Source: an uncultured Clostridia bacterium (GTDB taxonomy: Bacteria > Bacillota > Clostridia > Lachnospirales > CAG-274). From it: a stretch of DNA of 33,243 nt. The DNA is taken from assembly GCA_944384215.1 (NCBI GenBank), contig CALWSN010000157.1, positions 1 to 33,243 of the forward strand, in the 5' to 3' direction. The notes beneath the pieces are model-generated. The model did no database searches and was not told where the DNA came from. It saw nothing but the letters and a program-made list of their open reading frames with translations. The translations under genes and the position numbers were made by a program. The first letter of the stretch is position 1. The number at the start of each line of letters is the position of its first letter. Shown here one piece after another: positions 7,941 to 17,351 of the stretch.

Positions 7941-8378
7941 CTAAATTAAATTTTTACCTTTTATAACTAAATTATTACAATCTTCATAGCCCATATTATT
8001 ATAAAAATTAGTTCTCTTTTCATCGTTAAAAGCTTCTAATGTTAATCTAAAAGCTCCTTTATCTTTAACCTCTTTTTCTATTGCCTTCATTAATATTTTA
8101 CCAAAACCTTTATTTTGATAATTATAATCTATAAATATTTCTATTAAATGAAAAACTTTCCCATCAAAAAATTGTTCAAAATTACCTAAAGCAAACCCAA
8201 TTATTTTTTCATCTATTACAATCTTTAACCCAAAATAATCTTGTCTATTTACCATTTGGCTTAGTCTTGTTTTTATTGTTTCTCTAGTCCAATTATCGCC
8301 TTCTATGTTATTAAAATAGTGTATATACATATCTACAACATTGTCTATATCTTCTATATTAAACGGTTTTATGGTCAC
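7941..8378 (-). CDS. GNAT family N-acetyltransferase
   Basis: Acetyl-CoA dependent transferase of unknown substrate, 145 residues, a single GNAT domain. The acetyl-CoA binding motif A is seen as FIDYNYQNKGFGKILMKAI (Q/RxxGxG/A pattern), preceded by the beta4 strand HLIEI and followed by GAFRLTLEAFNDEKRTNFYNNMGY, the typical motif B with the aromatic-Gly ending. The start is GTG at 8378, supported by GAGGTGATATT just upstream; no better ATG is near. A TATAAT at 8407-8412 on the minus strand is a possible -10, but I find no good -35. It is followed 8 bases later by the YihY gene. Confidence 0.9.
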   Translation of the reverse strand: MTIKPFNIEDIDNVVDMYIHYFNNIEGDNWTRETIKTRLSQMVNRQDYFGLKIVIDEKIIGFALGNFEQFFDGKVFHLIEIFIDYNYQNKGFGKILMKAIEKEVKDKGAFRLTLEAFNDEKRTNFYNNMGYEDCNNLVIKGKNLI

Positions 8379-8431
8379 AATATCACCTCATATTATATTT
8401 GTTATAATTATACCATAATTGTATGTAAATT

Positions 8432-8472
8432 AAAAGTAAGTATAAATTATTAATAAATCTATACTTACTTTT
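8432..8472 (-). terminator. Terminator downstream of the D,D-carboxypeptidase gene
   Basis: Perfect 13-base arms (8432-8444 and 8460-8472) around a 15-base AT-rich loop; the stem ends in a T run on both strands. It lies 7 bases after the carboxypeptidase stop and upstream of the GNAT gene. Confidence 0.85.
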
Positions 8473-8479
8473 TATTATA

Positions 8480-9667
8480 TTATATTACCCAATCAATTAT
8501 TAGTTTTTTAAAAATATCATTTAAGGTTGCTTTTTTAATATCTTCTTCTGCTAAAATATCTATTCTACCAATTTCTTGTCCTTCATAGGTATAAATAGCC
8601 TCTCCTATTTTAGCACCTTTATTAATAGGAGCTTTTAGTCCTTCTATCATTTGCACATCTTTTTGTATGTCGGTAGACCCACCTTTTTTAATAACAAAAC
8701 TAGCTTGTTTTTCTAAAATCCCATTTACAATAGGCTTTTCTCCTTTATATATGTTTGTATAGCCCATATTTTTACCTTGTTCATCAGAGTTTATAACCTG
8801 ATAGTTAGCAAAGCCATAATCAAACATTTTAGCTACTTCTTGAAACCTTACTTTAGGGTCTGGCGCTGCCATAACAACTGCTATAAGGGAAAGTCCATCT
8901 CGTTCTGCACTACCAGATAAACAATATAATGCTTTACTTGTAGAGCCTGTTTTAAGCCCTGTTGCACCATCATACATTTTTAACAGCTTGTTTGTATTTG
9001 TAAGTCCAAATTCTGTTTCGCCTTTTTTAGTTTTATGAGTAATAGTATCTTGCCATTTTGTTGTAAACTCTTTTATCTCAGGATATTTTGTCATAAGCTC
9101 TCTACTTATAATAGCTATATCTCTAGCACTCATATAATGATTTACTGTATCTGTATCTAAGCCACAAGCATTTTCAAAATTTGTATTTTCCATACCAAGT
9201 TCTTTAGCTTTTTGGTTCATAAGCTTTACAAATTCTTGTTCACTGCCTGCTATATGCTCTGCCATAGCAACGGCAGCATCATTAGCAGATGCTATGGCTA
9301 TTGATTTAGTAAGGGTTTTTACATCTTGTTTTTCCATAGGCTCTAAAAATATTTGAGAACCACCCATACTTGCTGCATATTCACTAACTGTCACTATATC
9401 GTCCCATTTTATTTTACCATTTTCAATAGCCTCATATATTAAATAAAGAGTCATTACTTTTGTAACACTAGCTGGTGGCAGTTTTTCATCTGGATTTTTT
9501 TCATATAAAACTTTTCCTGTTGTTGCCTCTATAAGTATTGCAGATTTTGCAATCACATCTAAATCTTGTGTTTGTTGTTCTTGTTGGTCATTTGCAAAAA
9601 TTATAAAGCTATTAGCGTTAAACATAAATATTGATAATAATAAAAAGAGTAATATTTTTCTATTCAT
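8480..9667 (-). CDS. D-alanyl-D-alanine carboxypeptidase (PBP5/DacA-DacF type)
   Basis: Secreted low-molecular-mass penicillin-binding protein that trims the terminal D-Ala from peptidoglycan stem peptides. 395 residues: signal peptide about 1-26 (MNRK, hydrophobic core, then FANDQQ), and peptidase S11 domain with SVTK at 67-70 (Ser67 nucleophile), SAN at 127-129, and KTG at 239-241. A PBP5-like C-terminal beta domain follows (about 290-375), and the last residues (DIFKKLIIDWVI) may form the amphipathic membrane anchor. The ATG at 9667 is chosen over 9682, since GGGAGGTTATTAT directly precedes it. I cannot say which Bacillus paralogue (dacA, dacB or dacF) it corresponds to. Monocistronic between two terminators. 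Confidence 0.94.
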   Translation of the reverse strand: MNRKILLFLLLSIFMFNANSFIIFANDQQEQQTQDLDVIAKSAILIEATTGKVLYEKNPDEKLPPASVTKVMTLYLIYEAIENGKIKWDDIVTVSEYAASMGGSQIFLEPMEKQDVKTLTKSIAIASANDAAVAMAEHIAGSEQEFVKLMNQKAKELGMENTNFENACGLDTDTVNHYMSARDIAIISRELMTKYPEIKEFTTKWQDTITHKTKKGETEFGLTNTNKLLKMYDGATGLKTGSTSKALYCLSGSAERDGLSLIAVVMAAPDPKVRFQEVAKMFDYGFANYQVINSDEQGKNMGYTNIYKGEKPIVNGILEKQASFVIKKGGSTDIQKDVQMIEGLKAPINKGAKIGEAIYTYEGQEIGRIDILAEEDIKKATLNDIFKKLIIDWVI

Positions 9668-9745
9668 ATAATAACCTCCCATAAAATTTACCTATAAATT
9701 TATGTTTTACTAAAATTTTAATTTTATTCATAAATATTAAAATAT

Positions 9746-9772
9746 AAAAAACAGGCTAAAAGCCTGTTTTTT
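9746..9772 (-). terminator. Terminator of the tre operon
   Basis: Perfect hairpin ACAGGCT / AGCCTGT with a 3-base AAA loop (9751-9767), extended by A and T tracts on both sides. On the minus strand it ends in TTTTTATATT. The stem overlaps the treR stop codon region. Confidence 0.92.
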
Positions 9773-10487
9773 ATATTTTATTTCGTCTTGCAAAATCTAC
9801 AAATACAAATTTATCTGGTCTGTGTCTAGATTCTGTATATTGAAAAATATTATTATCTTCTAAATAAGTATAGCTTTTTACAACTGCAACTGTGTCATAT
9901 TCATTTAAATCTAAATATTTTTTATCTTGTTGTGTACATTTTTCAACAGTTATTTGTTTTTTTGCATAAGCTATTTTTAAGCTAAGCTCACCTTCTATAT
10001 ATTCATACAAAGAGTTTTTACAAATATCATATGTTAAATTATTTACAAATTTTTGCAAAATATAATCTTTATCTAATATAATATTTTCTTGCCCTATTTT
10101 TCTAGTTCTAAATATTCTCCAAACTTTTTCATTTTTATTAATGTTTAAACCTTTATAAATATCTTCTTTTGGTTGTATACATTCTAAAACTTTAACCTCT
10201 GTATCAAAGCTTTTGCCTAATCTTTTGCCAAGCTCTTTAAAGCTAACAACCCCCGATACTGGAAAGGTAAATCTATTTATATCTAAAACAAATGAGCCTT
10301 TACCTTGAGATTTTTGTATATATCCTTCTTGCGTTAATATATTTAAAGATTTTCTTATAGTATCTCTAGAAACACCATAAATCTTCATAAGCTCACTTTC
10401 TGATGGTAATAAATCATTAGTTTTATAATATCCGTTTGTTATTTTTTCTGCTAGTTCGTTGTATATAGTTAAATACTTATTACTCAT
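9771..10487 (-). CDS. treR: GntR-family trehalose operon repressor
   Basis: Transcriptional repressor that in relatives is released by trehalose-6-phosphate. 238 residues, the same length as Bacillus subtilis TreR. An N-terminal winged helix of the GntR/HutC type spans about 1-70 (LLPSESELMKIYGVSRDTIRKSLNILTQEGYIQKSQGKGSFV), and a UTRA ligand domain spans about 80-230, ending with ESRHRPDKFVFVDFARR. The ATG at 10487 follows GGGTGATTTT; the longer reading from 10505 would contain that site. It is the third gene of treB-treC-treR, 46 bases after treC, so it would be expressed with its targets. The likely operator is at 13639-13658. Confidence 0.94.
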   Translation of the reverse strand: MSNKYLTIYNELAEKITNGYYKTNDLLPSESELMKIYGVSRDTIRKSLNILTQEGYIQKSQGKGSFVLDINRFTFPVSGVVSFKELGKRLGKSFDTEVKVLECIQPKEDIYKGLNINKNEKVWRIFRTRKIGQENIILDKDYILQKFVNNLTYDICKNSLYEYIEGELSLKIAYAKKQITVEKCTQQDKKYLDLNEYDTVAVVKSYTYLEDNNIFQYTESRHRPDKFVFVDFARRNKI

Positions 10488-10533
10488 AAAATCACCCAAT
10501 AGCATTTTAACATATTTTAAGTAATATTAAAAG

Positions 10534-12189
10534 TTAATTTTCTATAAGATATACAATAGATTCATAAGGTTTTATTGTCATATTTTCATTTAAAATATTT
10601 TCATCTTTATAGTTAGATATTAATATTTTATTATTTTTTATTAAATCTTTATCTAAGCTAATATTTACATTTTCTCCATAAAAATTATTTATAACTAATA
10701 ATTTTTGATTTTTATGTTCTCTAATATAAGCAAATATTTTATTATTATCTTTTAAAATCATTTTAAATGTACCATCTGATATAATATCATATTGTTTTCT
10801 TAAAGATATTAGCTTTTTATAATGATAAAATATAGAATTTTCATCACTAAGAGAATTTTTAGCATTAATTTGTTTATAGTTATCTGCAATAGGTATCCAA
10901 GGTATGCCTGTTGTAAAACCTGCATTTTGTTCATCATTCCATTGTATAGGTGTTCTGGAGTTATCTCTAGATTTAGATTTTAATATGTTTAATATAGTTT
11001 CTTCATTTACACCTTGTTCTTTTAATATATTATAATAATTTATACTTTCTACATCTCTATATTTATCTATACTATCAAAATATGGATTAGTCATACCTAT
11101 TTCTTCTCCTTGATAAATATAAGGTGTACCTCTTAACATATGAATAGTAGTAGCTAACATTTTGGCACTTTCTTTATGATATTCTTTATCGTTACCAAAC
11201 CTTGATAAAGCTCTTGGTTGGTCGTGGTTACACATAAAGGTTGCACTCCAGCCGTTGCCTTGTTGCATACCTTCTTGCCAATCTTCAAATATTTTTTTAA
11301 GCATCATAAAGTCAAAGTCCATTAAAGTCCATTTATCACCATCTTTATAATCAACTTTTAAATGATGAAAATTAAATACCATAGATAACTCTTTTTCATT
11401 AGGATTTGAATATTTAATACAGTTATCAATAGAAGTAGAAGACATTTCTCCTACTGTAACTATATCATCATATTTGCCAAAAGTATTTTTATTAAGTTCT
11501 TTTAAATATTTGTGTATATTAACCCCATCTGTATAAAATCTTCTGCCATCACCTATATTGTCATCTTCAAAAGTTTCTGGCTTAGATATTAAATTTATAA
11601 CATCTAACCTAAACCCTTTTACACCTTTTTCTAACCAAAAGTTAGCTACTTTAAATATTTCTTGTCTAACTTCTTCATTGTCCCAGTTTAAGTCACCTTG
11701 TGTAACATCAAATAAATGTAAATAATATTCATCAAATTTTTCTACATACTCCCAAGCAGAGCCACCAAATTTAGAAATCCAGTTTGTAGGAGGTTTTTCG
11801 CCTTTACCTTTTTTAAAGATATAGAAGTTTTTATATTTTTCATCACCATTTATAGCGTTTTTAAACCAATTATGCTCTGTTGAGGTATGGTTAAATACCA
11901 TATCAAGCATTATATTTATATTTCTTGCTTTAGCTTCTTTAACAAGATTTTCAAAGTCTTCCATTGTGCCAAATATTTCATCTATATTGTAATAGTCTGA
12001 TATATCATAACCATTGTCTTTTTGAGGAGATTTATAAAATGGCGTTAACCATATATAGTCAACTCCTAATTCTTTTAAATAATCTAATTTTTCTATAATT
12101 CCTTTTAAGTCTCCAATACCATCTCCATTAGAGTCCTTAAAAGATTTAGGGTATATTTGATAAACTGTACTTTTTTTAAAATCACTCAT
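10534..12189 (-). CDS. treC: Trehalose-6-phosphate hydrolase (GH13)
   Basis: Cytoplasmic alpha-glucosidase that splits trehalose-6-phosphate into glucose and glucose-6-phosphate (treA in Bacillus). The 551 residues match the family. The GH13 barrel shows DMVFNHTS near 96-103, nucleophile Asp196 in GFRLDVIN, acid/base Glu248 in TVGEMSS, and the transition-state Asp323 in NHDQPR. YPKSFKDSNGDGIGDLKG and the C-terminal beta domain are also typical. AAGGGGGATTTAAA precedes the ATG. It lies 12 bases after treB, so phosphorylated sugar from the PTS goes straight to this enzyme. Oligo-1,6-glucosidase is the nearest alternative, ruled out mainly by operon context. Confidence 0.95.
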   Translation of the reverse strand: MSDFKKSTVYQIYPKSFKDSNGDGIGDLKGIIEKLDYLKELGVDYIWLTPFYKSPQKDNGYDISDYYNIDEIFGTMEDFENLVKEAKARNINIMLDMVFNHTSTEHNWFKNAINGDEKYKNFYIFKKGKGEKPPTNWISKFGGSAWEYVEKFDEYYLHLFDVTQGDLNWDNEEVRQEIFKVANFWLEKGVKGFRLDVINLISKPETFEDDNIGDGRRFYTDGVNIHKYLKELNKNTFGKYDDIVTVGEMSSTSIDNCIKYSNPNEKELSMVFNFHHLKVDYKDGDKWTLMDFDFMMLKKIFEDWQEGMQQGNGWSATFMCNHDQPRALSRFGNDKEYHKESAKMLATTIHMLRGTPYIYQGEEIGMTNPYFDSIDKYRDVESINYYNILKEQGVNEETILNILKSKSRDNSRTPIQWNDEQNAGFTTGIPWIPIADNYKQINAKNSLSDENSIFYHYKKLISLRKQYDIISDGTFKMILKDNNKIFAYIREHKNQKLLVINNFYGENVNISLDKDLIKNNKILISNYKDENILNENMTIKPYESIVYLIEN

Positions 12190-12201
12190 TTTAAATCCCC
12201 C

Positions 12202-13617
12202 TTATTTTTTTAACGAATATTTCTTTTTATAAGCTAAAATTGTTAATAAAAATGGTACAACTATTGCAACTATCATAGCTACCGCAAACATTAACATACT
12301 TTTAGGTTGTATAGATAATATACCAGGCAAACCACCTATACCTATTGCATTAGCCATAACACCACTTTTAACAGAAATTATAGCGGCTAATCCTGAGCCT
12401 ATCATACCACAAATAAAAGGCACTCCATATTTTAAATTAACACCAAATAATGCTGGCTCTGTAACGCCTAAATAAGCAGATATGCAAGCTGGTATAGAAA
12501 CTTGTTTTTCTTTTTCATCATTTTTTTGTAAAAATATCATTGCTAAAACAGATGAGCCTTGAGCTATATTAGATAAAGCTATCATAGGCCAAAGCATAGT
12601 TCCATCAAACTGTGCCATTAATTGTAAATCTATTGCATTTGTCATATGATGTAGCCCTGTTATAACAAGTGGTGCATATACAAAGCCAAATAAACCTGCA
12701 AATAACCAGTTAAAAGTAGAAGTAAGACCTGCATATACAACTTTTGCTATTATATCACCTATTTGCCACCCAATAGGTCCTAAAACTGTATGAGCTATTA
12801 AAACTGCTGGTATTAATGAACAAAAAGGCACAACAATCATAGATATTGATGCTGGAGATATTTTTCTAAAAAACTTTTCTAAATAAACTAATACAAAACC
12901 TGCTAAAATAGCTGGTATTACTTGTGCTTGATAACCTATCATATCTACTTTTGCAAAACCAAAATCCCAAAAAGGTATTTCTGTTGCCGTAGATACACTA
13001 TAAGCATTTAAAAGCTGAGGAGATACTAATGTTATACCTAAAACTATACCAAGTATTTGAGTTGTACCCATTTTTTTAGATATAGCCCAAGTAATACCTA
13101 CTGGTAAAAAGTGAAAGATAGCTTCGCCTATTAACCATAAAAAGCTATGAAAACCTGCCCAAAACTGTGATATTTCAATCAAAGTTTTTGTACCATCTTC
13201 AAAAAATTTAACATCACCTATTATATTTCTAAAGCCTAGTATAAGCCCCCCAACTATAATAGCTGGTATAAGAGGAGAAAATATTTCTGCTAAATTTGCC
13301 ATTAGCTTTTGCATAGGCTTCATATTAGATTTAGCCTCTTCTTTAACTTGTTCTTTATTAACCCCTTCTATACCTGCAACAGATGTAAAATCATTATAAA
13401 ATTGAGATACTGTATTACCAATAATTATTTGAAACTGACCTGCTTGTAAAAATGTACCTTTAACACTTTCTAAGCTTTCAATTTTTTCTTTATCTGCCTT
13501 TTCTGGCTCTTTAAGAACAAATCTCATACGTGTCATACAGTGTGTAACGGCAGATATATTGTCTTTACCACCTATATATTCTAGTAATTTTTTTGAGTCT
13601 TCTACATATTTACTCAT
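12202..13617 (-). CDS. treB: PTS trehalose transporter subunit IIBC
   Basis: Takes up trehalose and phosphorylates it to trehalose-6-phosphate in the membrane. 471 residues: IIB domain first (about 1-85) with phosphorylated Cys27 in VTHCMTRMRF, then a IIC domain with about ten membrane helices, including VGGLILGFRNIIGD, FHFLPVGITWAISKKMG, GLHHMTNAIDLQLMAQ, and ISAYLGVTEPALFGVNLKYG. There is no fused IIA, as in Bacillus TreP, so a IIA from another gene must supply phosphate. The ATG at 13617 has GGAAGGTTATCT before it; the extension to 13641 would read through the ribosome site and into the operator. Confidence 0.96.
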   Translation of the reverse strand: MSKYVEDSKKLLEYIGGKDNISAVTHCMTRMRFVLKEPEKADKEKIESLESVKGTFLQAGQFQIIIGNTVSQFYNDFTSVAGIEGVNKEQVKEEAKSNMKPMQKLMANLAEIFSPLIPAIIVGGLILGFRNIIGDVKFFEDGTKTLIEISQFWAGFHSFLWLIGEAIFHFLPVGITWAISKKMGTTQILGIVLGITLVSPQLLNAYSVSTATEIPFWDFGFAKVDMIGYQAQVIPAILAGFVLVYLEKFFRKISPASISMIVVPFCSLIPAVLIAHTVLGPIGWQIGDIIAKVVYAGLTSTFNWLFAGLFGFVYAPLVITGLHHMTNAIDLQLMAQFDGTMLWPMIALSNIAQGSSVLAMIFLQKNDEKEKQVSIPACISAYLGVTEPALFGVNLKYGVPFICGMIGSGLAAIISVKSGVMANAIGIGGLPGILSIQPKSMLMFAVAMIVAIVVPFLLTILAYKKKYSLKK

Positions 13618-13638
13618 AGATAACCTTCCTTTCAAATT

Positions 13639-13658
13639 CAACTTGTACGTATATGTTG
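13639..13658 (-). promoter_or_regulatory. Probable TreR operator
   Basis: A 20-base imperfect palindrome (16 of 20 positions symmetric), plus strand CAACTTGTACGTATATGTTG, with outer arms CAAC/GTTG and centre TACGTA. It sits immediately after the -10 hexamer, over the expected transcription start, where a repressor would block initiation. It resembles the TTGTATATACAA type of tre operator known from Bacillus. Confidence 0.7.
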
Positions 13659-13687
13659 ATGATATATTATTTTTATAATATTGTCAA
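13659..13687 (-). promoter_or_regulatory. tre operon promoter
   Basis: Minus strand TTGACA (13682-13687), 17-base spacer, TATCAT (13659-13664; one mismatch to TATAAT). The position directly abuts the palindrome at 13639-13658. I see no convincing catabolite-responsive (cre) element nearby. Confidence 0.8.
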
Positions 13688-13769
13688 TACATAATTATTT
13701 TTTTGTAACTATGTTACTATTTAAAATTTTATTTTTGTATATTTTGCATATTTATAATTATTCATATAC

Positions 13770-13804
13770 AAAAAAGGCTATAGATTTTATCTATAACCTT
13801 TTTA
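13770..13804 (-). terminator. Terminator after the ABC exporter genes
   Basis: 13-base arms (13771-13783 and 13791-13803) with one mismatch and a 7-base loop. On the minus strand the stem ends in a T run. It lies 9 bases after the stop of the downstream ABC gene. Confidence 0.8.
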
Positions 13805-13812
13805 TATATTTT

Positions 13813-15606
13813 CTATTCTTCATTTTTCAAAAACTCATATTGAGACATATAAAGTTTATAATAAGCACCTTTTTTAGCTATAAGCTCCTCGTGAGAGCCT
13901 TTTTCTACTATCTGTCCTTTATCTACATAAAGTATACAAGTGCTGTTTTTTATAGTAGATAATCTATGAGCTATAATAAATGATGTTCTATTTTTAAGCA
14001 GTCCTTTAAGCCCTTCTTGTAAAGCTATTTCTGTTTCTGTATCTATACTAGATGTAGCCTCATCTAGTATTAATATTTTTGGGTTTGCAAGCAATGCTCT
14101 AGCAAAAGATATAAGCTGTTTTTGTCCTGCTGATAAACCACTACCTCTTTCTTTAACAGTAGTGTTGTACCCATCTTCCATAGCCATTATAAAATCGTGA
14201 GCACACACAATCTTTGCAGCCTGTATAACTTCTTCGTCTGTTGCATTTTGGTTGCCATATCTTATATTATCCATTATAGTTCCAGAGAAGATAAAACTTT
14301 CTTGCATCATAACACCCATTTGGGTTCTTAAAGATTTTATAGTTACACTTTCTATATCTATACCATCTATATATATATGACCAGAATTTATATTATAAAA
14401 TCTACTTAATAAGTTTACAATAGTTGTTTTACCTGCTCCTGTTGGGCCAACAATAGCAAAGTTTTCTCCTTGATTAGCCTTAAAGCTAATACCATTTAAT
14501 ATATTTTGCCCTTCTTCATAAGCAAAACATACATTATCAAATACAACCTCACCTTTTATCTCTGGCATTTCTACTGCATCATCTCTATCTTTTACATCTA
14601 TTGGTTCATCTATTGTTTCAAATATTCTTTCAAGATAAGATATAGATGTAAGTATACTATTATAAAAACTTGCAATGGTGTTGATAGGTGTCCAAAAACG
14701 CCCTATATAAGATATAAAAGCTACAACTGTACCTGCTGTTATAACCTCAGAACCACCTGTTACCCAATATACACTTAAAACATATATTATAGCAGTTGAT
14801 ATAGCAGATATATTTTCAATAGCAGGGCCTAATAAAAAGTTATATTTAACGGCTTTCATCCAGCTATCTCTATAATTGTTACTAAGTCTATTAAATATTT
14901 GTCTATTTTCTTTTTCCCTAACAAAAGACTGAGTTATTCTAACACCATTTATACTTTCAGATATATAAGCATTAAGGTTAGACTGTTTGTTGCTAGCCTC
15001 TTGCCAAGCTTTACGTTGCCTAGACTGTATATACCATATAATAATACTTAAAACTGGTAAGCCTAACATACATAGTATTGTAAATCTAACATTTACATAA
15101 AACATAAAGCCTACTATAAAAAATAACGAACCAATCTCTGTTAAAACATTTACAAGACCTGTTGATAATAAATCACTTAAATTGTTTACATAGTTTACTA
15201 TTCTTACTTGTATTTTACCGTGTGGTCTGTTATCAAAATAAGTAAAAGGTAGTTTTTGTACGTGTTCAAAAATATCTTTTCTTATTTCAAATATAATATC
15301 TTGCCCCATTTTAGTCATTACCTGAGACCTTATTTTTAAAACAATAGATACATATAACGATATAGCCAAAATATATACACTAAGTTTTACTATCTCTGCC
15401 ATATCTTTATTAGGTATAGAAACGTCCATAGCCTCCATAAAGATTATAGGTATAAACATAGTAGCTATACTAGATGAGGCCATAAGAAATAGTATAAAAA
15501 TTATTGTCATTTTATATGGTGCTACATATTTTCCTATCCTTTTTAGCTTTTGGGCGTCAAAAGGAGCTTCTAATTCTTCATCTATTTCATAAGTGTTTCT
15601 AGCCAT
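13813..15606 (-). CDS. ABC exporter half-transporter, catalytic-site subunit (597 aa)
   Basis: Membrane-spanning domain (about 30-320, six helices) fused to an ATPase domain; exports an unidentified compound, and multidrug export is typical of the family. Walker A is GPTGAGKTT at 387-395, the Q-loop is MMQES near 433-437, Walker B is ILILDE at 511-516 with catalytic Glu516, and the H-loop is IAHRLS with His547. The signature is altered: LSAGQ (491-495) instead of LSGGQ. Its partner just upstream has the opposite pattern, so together they fit a heterodimer of the LmrCD/BmrCD/TM287-288 type with one weak ATP site. The start has GGGAGGTTATAAAA and lies 2 bases after the upstream stop, so translation is coupled. 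Confidence 0.94.
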   Translation of the reverse strand: MARNTYEIDEELEAPFDAQKLKRIGKYVAPYKMTIIFILFLMASSSIATMFIPIIFMEAMDVSIPNKDMAEIVKLSVYILAISLYVSIVLKIRSQVMTKMGQDIIFEIRKDIFEHVQKLPFTYFDNRPHGKIQVRIVNYVNNLSDLLSTGLVNVLTEIGSLFFIVGFMFYVNVRFTILCMLGLPVLSIIIWYIQSRQRKAWQEASNKQSNLNAYISESINGVRITQSFVREKENRQIFNRLSNNYRDSWMKAVKYNFLLGPAIENISAISTAIIYVLSVYWVTGGSEVITAGTVVAFISYIGRFWTPINTIASFYNSILTSISYLERIFETIDEPIDVKDRDDAVEMPEIKGEVVFDNVCFAYEEGQNILNGISFKANQGENFAIVGPTGAGKTTIVNLLSRFYNINSGHIYIDGIDIESVTIKSLRTQMGVMMQESFIFSGTIMDNIRYGNQNATDEEVIQAAKIVCAHDFIMAMEDGYNTTVKERGSGLSAGQKQLISFARALLANPKILILDEATSSIDTETEIALQEGLKGLLKNRTSFIIAHRLSTIKNSTCILYVDKGQIVEKGSHEELIAKKGAYYKLYMSQYEFLKNEE

Positions 15607-15608
15607 TT

Positions 15609-17351
15609 TTATAACCTCCCTTCTCTAAAATCTCCATATTGATGATGAAATACAGAATAATAATAACCTTTTTGGTCTAAAAGCTCCTGATGAGTACCTT
15701 GTTCTACTATTCGGCCTTTATCTAATACAAGTATTAAATCTGCCTCCATAATAGAAGATATTCTATAAGCTATTAATACTTTTGTACATTCTTTATCAAG
15801 TGCTTTTAAGTTTTCTTGTATCATATGCTCTGTTTCCATATCAAGAGCAGATGTTGTATCATCTAATATAAGTATAGAAGGTTCTTTTAATAAGGCTCTA
15901 GCAAGAGATATTCTTTGTTTTTGTCCGCCAGATAAACCAACTCCTCGCTCACCTACTATTGTGTCATAGCCTTCTGGCATTTTTTGTATAAAGTCGTGAG
16001 CACCTGCTGTTTTAGCAGCCCATTCTACCTTTTCAAAAGGACAGTTTGGGTCGCCATAAGCAATGTTACCCTCTATTGTATCAGAAAATAAAAATACGTC
16101 TTGCATAGCCATACCTATGTTATCTCTAAGCCAATATATATCTATATCTTTTATAGGTATACCATCTATTGTTATTTCACCTTCTGTTGCATCATAAAAT
16201 CTACATAAAAGGTTGACAACAGTAGATTTACCAGCACCAGTAGCACCTATTATACCTAAAGTTTGACCTTTTTTTATAGAAAAACTTACATTTTTTAATA
16301 TATCAAAGTTTTGGTCATCTTCTGGTTGATAAGACACATTTTTAAACTCTATATCTCCATATAAACTGTGTTTAGACACAGCCTCTATCGGCTTTCTTAT
16401 ACTAGGTTTATCTTTTACAGTTTTATGTATTTTATCTAATGATGTTAAAAATCTTTGCGTATCATTTATATACCAACCAGACATTCTAAGAGGATAGTTT
16501 AACATCCAAAGGTAGTTATATACAACTATTAAATCCCCAACTGTTATGTTGCCATCAATAGCCATTTTACCACCAACAAACATTAAAACAACTGTTAATG
16601 CATTTGATAAAAACTCAAATATTGGTATATAATTGCTCCAAACTCTAGTAGCATCTAGTTGGCTTTGTCTATAAGCCTCATTTTCTTTATTAAATTTTTC
16701 TATTTCATAATCTTCTTTTGCAAAAGCTCTAACCATACGGTTACCGCTAATGTTTTCTTGCACAAAAGCATTTAAGCTAGAAAAACAATCTCTTATTTTT
16801 TCAAAACATTTTTCTACGTGTTTAAATTGAAAAAGAGCTAAAACAAGAGTAAAAGGCAATACTAATATCATATAAAGCCCTATTTTTACATTTACAGTAA
16901 AGCACATAATAAGAGCTACAACAAAATATATAATAGCTTCATATATGGCAAAAAATGTAGCTGTAAAATGTCTAATAGCGTCCATATCGCCTATTTGCCT
17001 AGACATTAAATCTCCTGTTCTATTTCTGTTAAAAAATGCAAAATCTTGTCTCATAAATTTTCTATACACTTTATCTCTCATATTGTATAAAATATCTTGA
17101 GAACATTGCTCAAACAATACTAAATATTTCCATCTTATAGATGTTTTTATTATTGTAGAGCCTATTAAGCCTATTAATACATATTTAAGCATACTTATGT
17201 TGCCATCTGTCATTACATCATCTACAAATATCCCTATTACATATGGATTAACAAAAGATAATAGCGTAGCTATTGTAACTAAAAACAACCCAAAAGCATA
17301 TCTTTTTTTATAAGGTTTAAAAAACGAATAAAACCACTTAAAGGCTTCCAT
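15609..17351 (-). CDS. ABC exporter half-transporter, degenerate-site subunit (580 aa)
   Basis: Partner of the next gene. Membrane domain about 15-310, then ATPase domain with Walker A GATGAGKST (369-377), Q-loop Gln417 (AMQDVF) and a standard signature LSGGQ (473-477). The catalytic Glu after Walker B is Asp498 (ILILDDTTSALD), and the switch His is Tyr529 (IAYRISS). These changes make its own Walker site the weak one, while its intact signature completes the strong site with the partner's Glu516 and His547. The start has AGGAGGAGAATTAAT before ATG. It faces an AraC-type regulator across a 276-base gap, so that regulator may control it; the substrate cannot be told from sequence. Confidence 0.94.
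   Translation of the reverse strand: MEAFKWFYSFFKPYKKRYAFGLFLVTIATLLSFVNPYVIGIFVDDVMTDGNISMLKYVLIGLIGSTIIKTSIRWKYLVLFEQCSQDILYNMRDKVYRKFMRQDFAFFNRNRTGDLMSRQIGDMDAIRHFTATFFAIYEAIIYFVVALIMCFTVNVKIGLYMILVLPFTLVLALFQFKHVEKCFEKIRDCFSSLNAFVQENISGNRMVRAFAKEDYEIEKFNKENEAYRQSQLDATRVWSNYIPIFEFLSNALTVVLMFVGGKMAIDGNITVGDLIVVYNYLWMLNYPLRMSGWYINDTQRFLTSLDKIHKTVKDKPSIRKPIEAVSKHSLYGDIEFKNVSYQPEDDQNFDILKNVSFSIKKGQTLGIIGATGAGKSTVVNLLCRFYDATEGEITIDGIPIKDIDIYWLRDNIGMAMQDVFLFSDTIEGNIAYGDPNCPFEKVEWAAKTAGAHDFIQKMPEGYDTIVGERGVGLSGGQKQRISLARALLKEPSILILDDTTSALDMETEHMIQENLKALDKECTKVLIAYRISSIMEADLILVLDKGRIVEQGTHQELLDQKGYYYSVFHHQYGDFREGRL

Noticed and set aside
13681-13962. Plus-strand frame over the tre promoter region and ABC gene end
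   Set aside because: It crosses a clear promoter and a terminator and runs antisense into a well-defined ATPase; the product is low-complexity hydrophobic.
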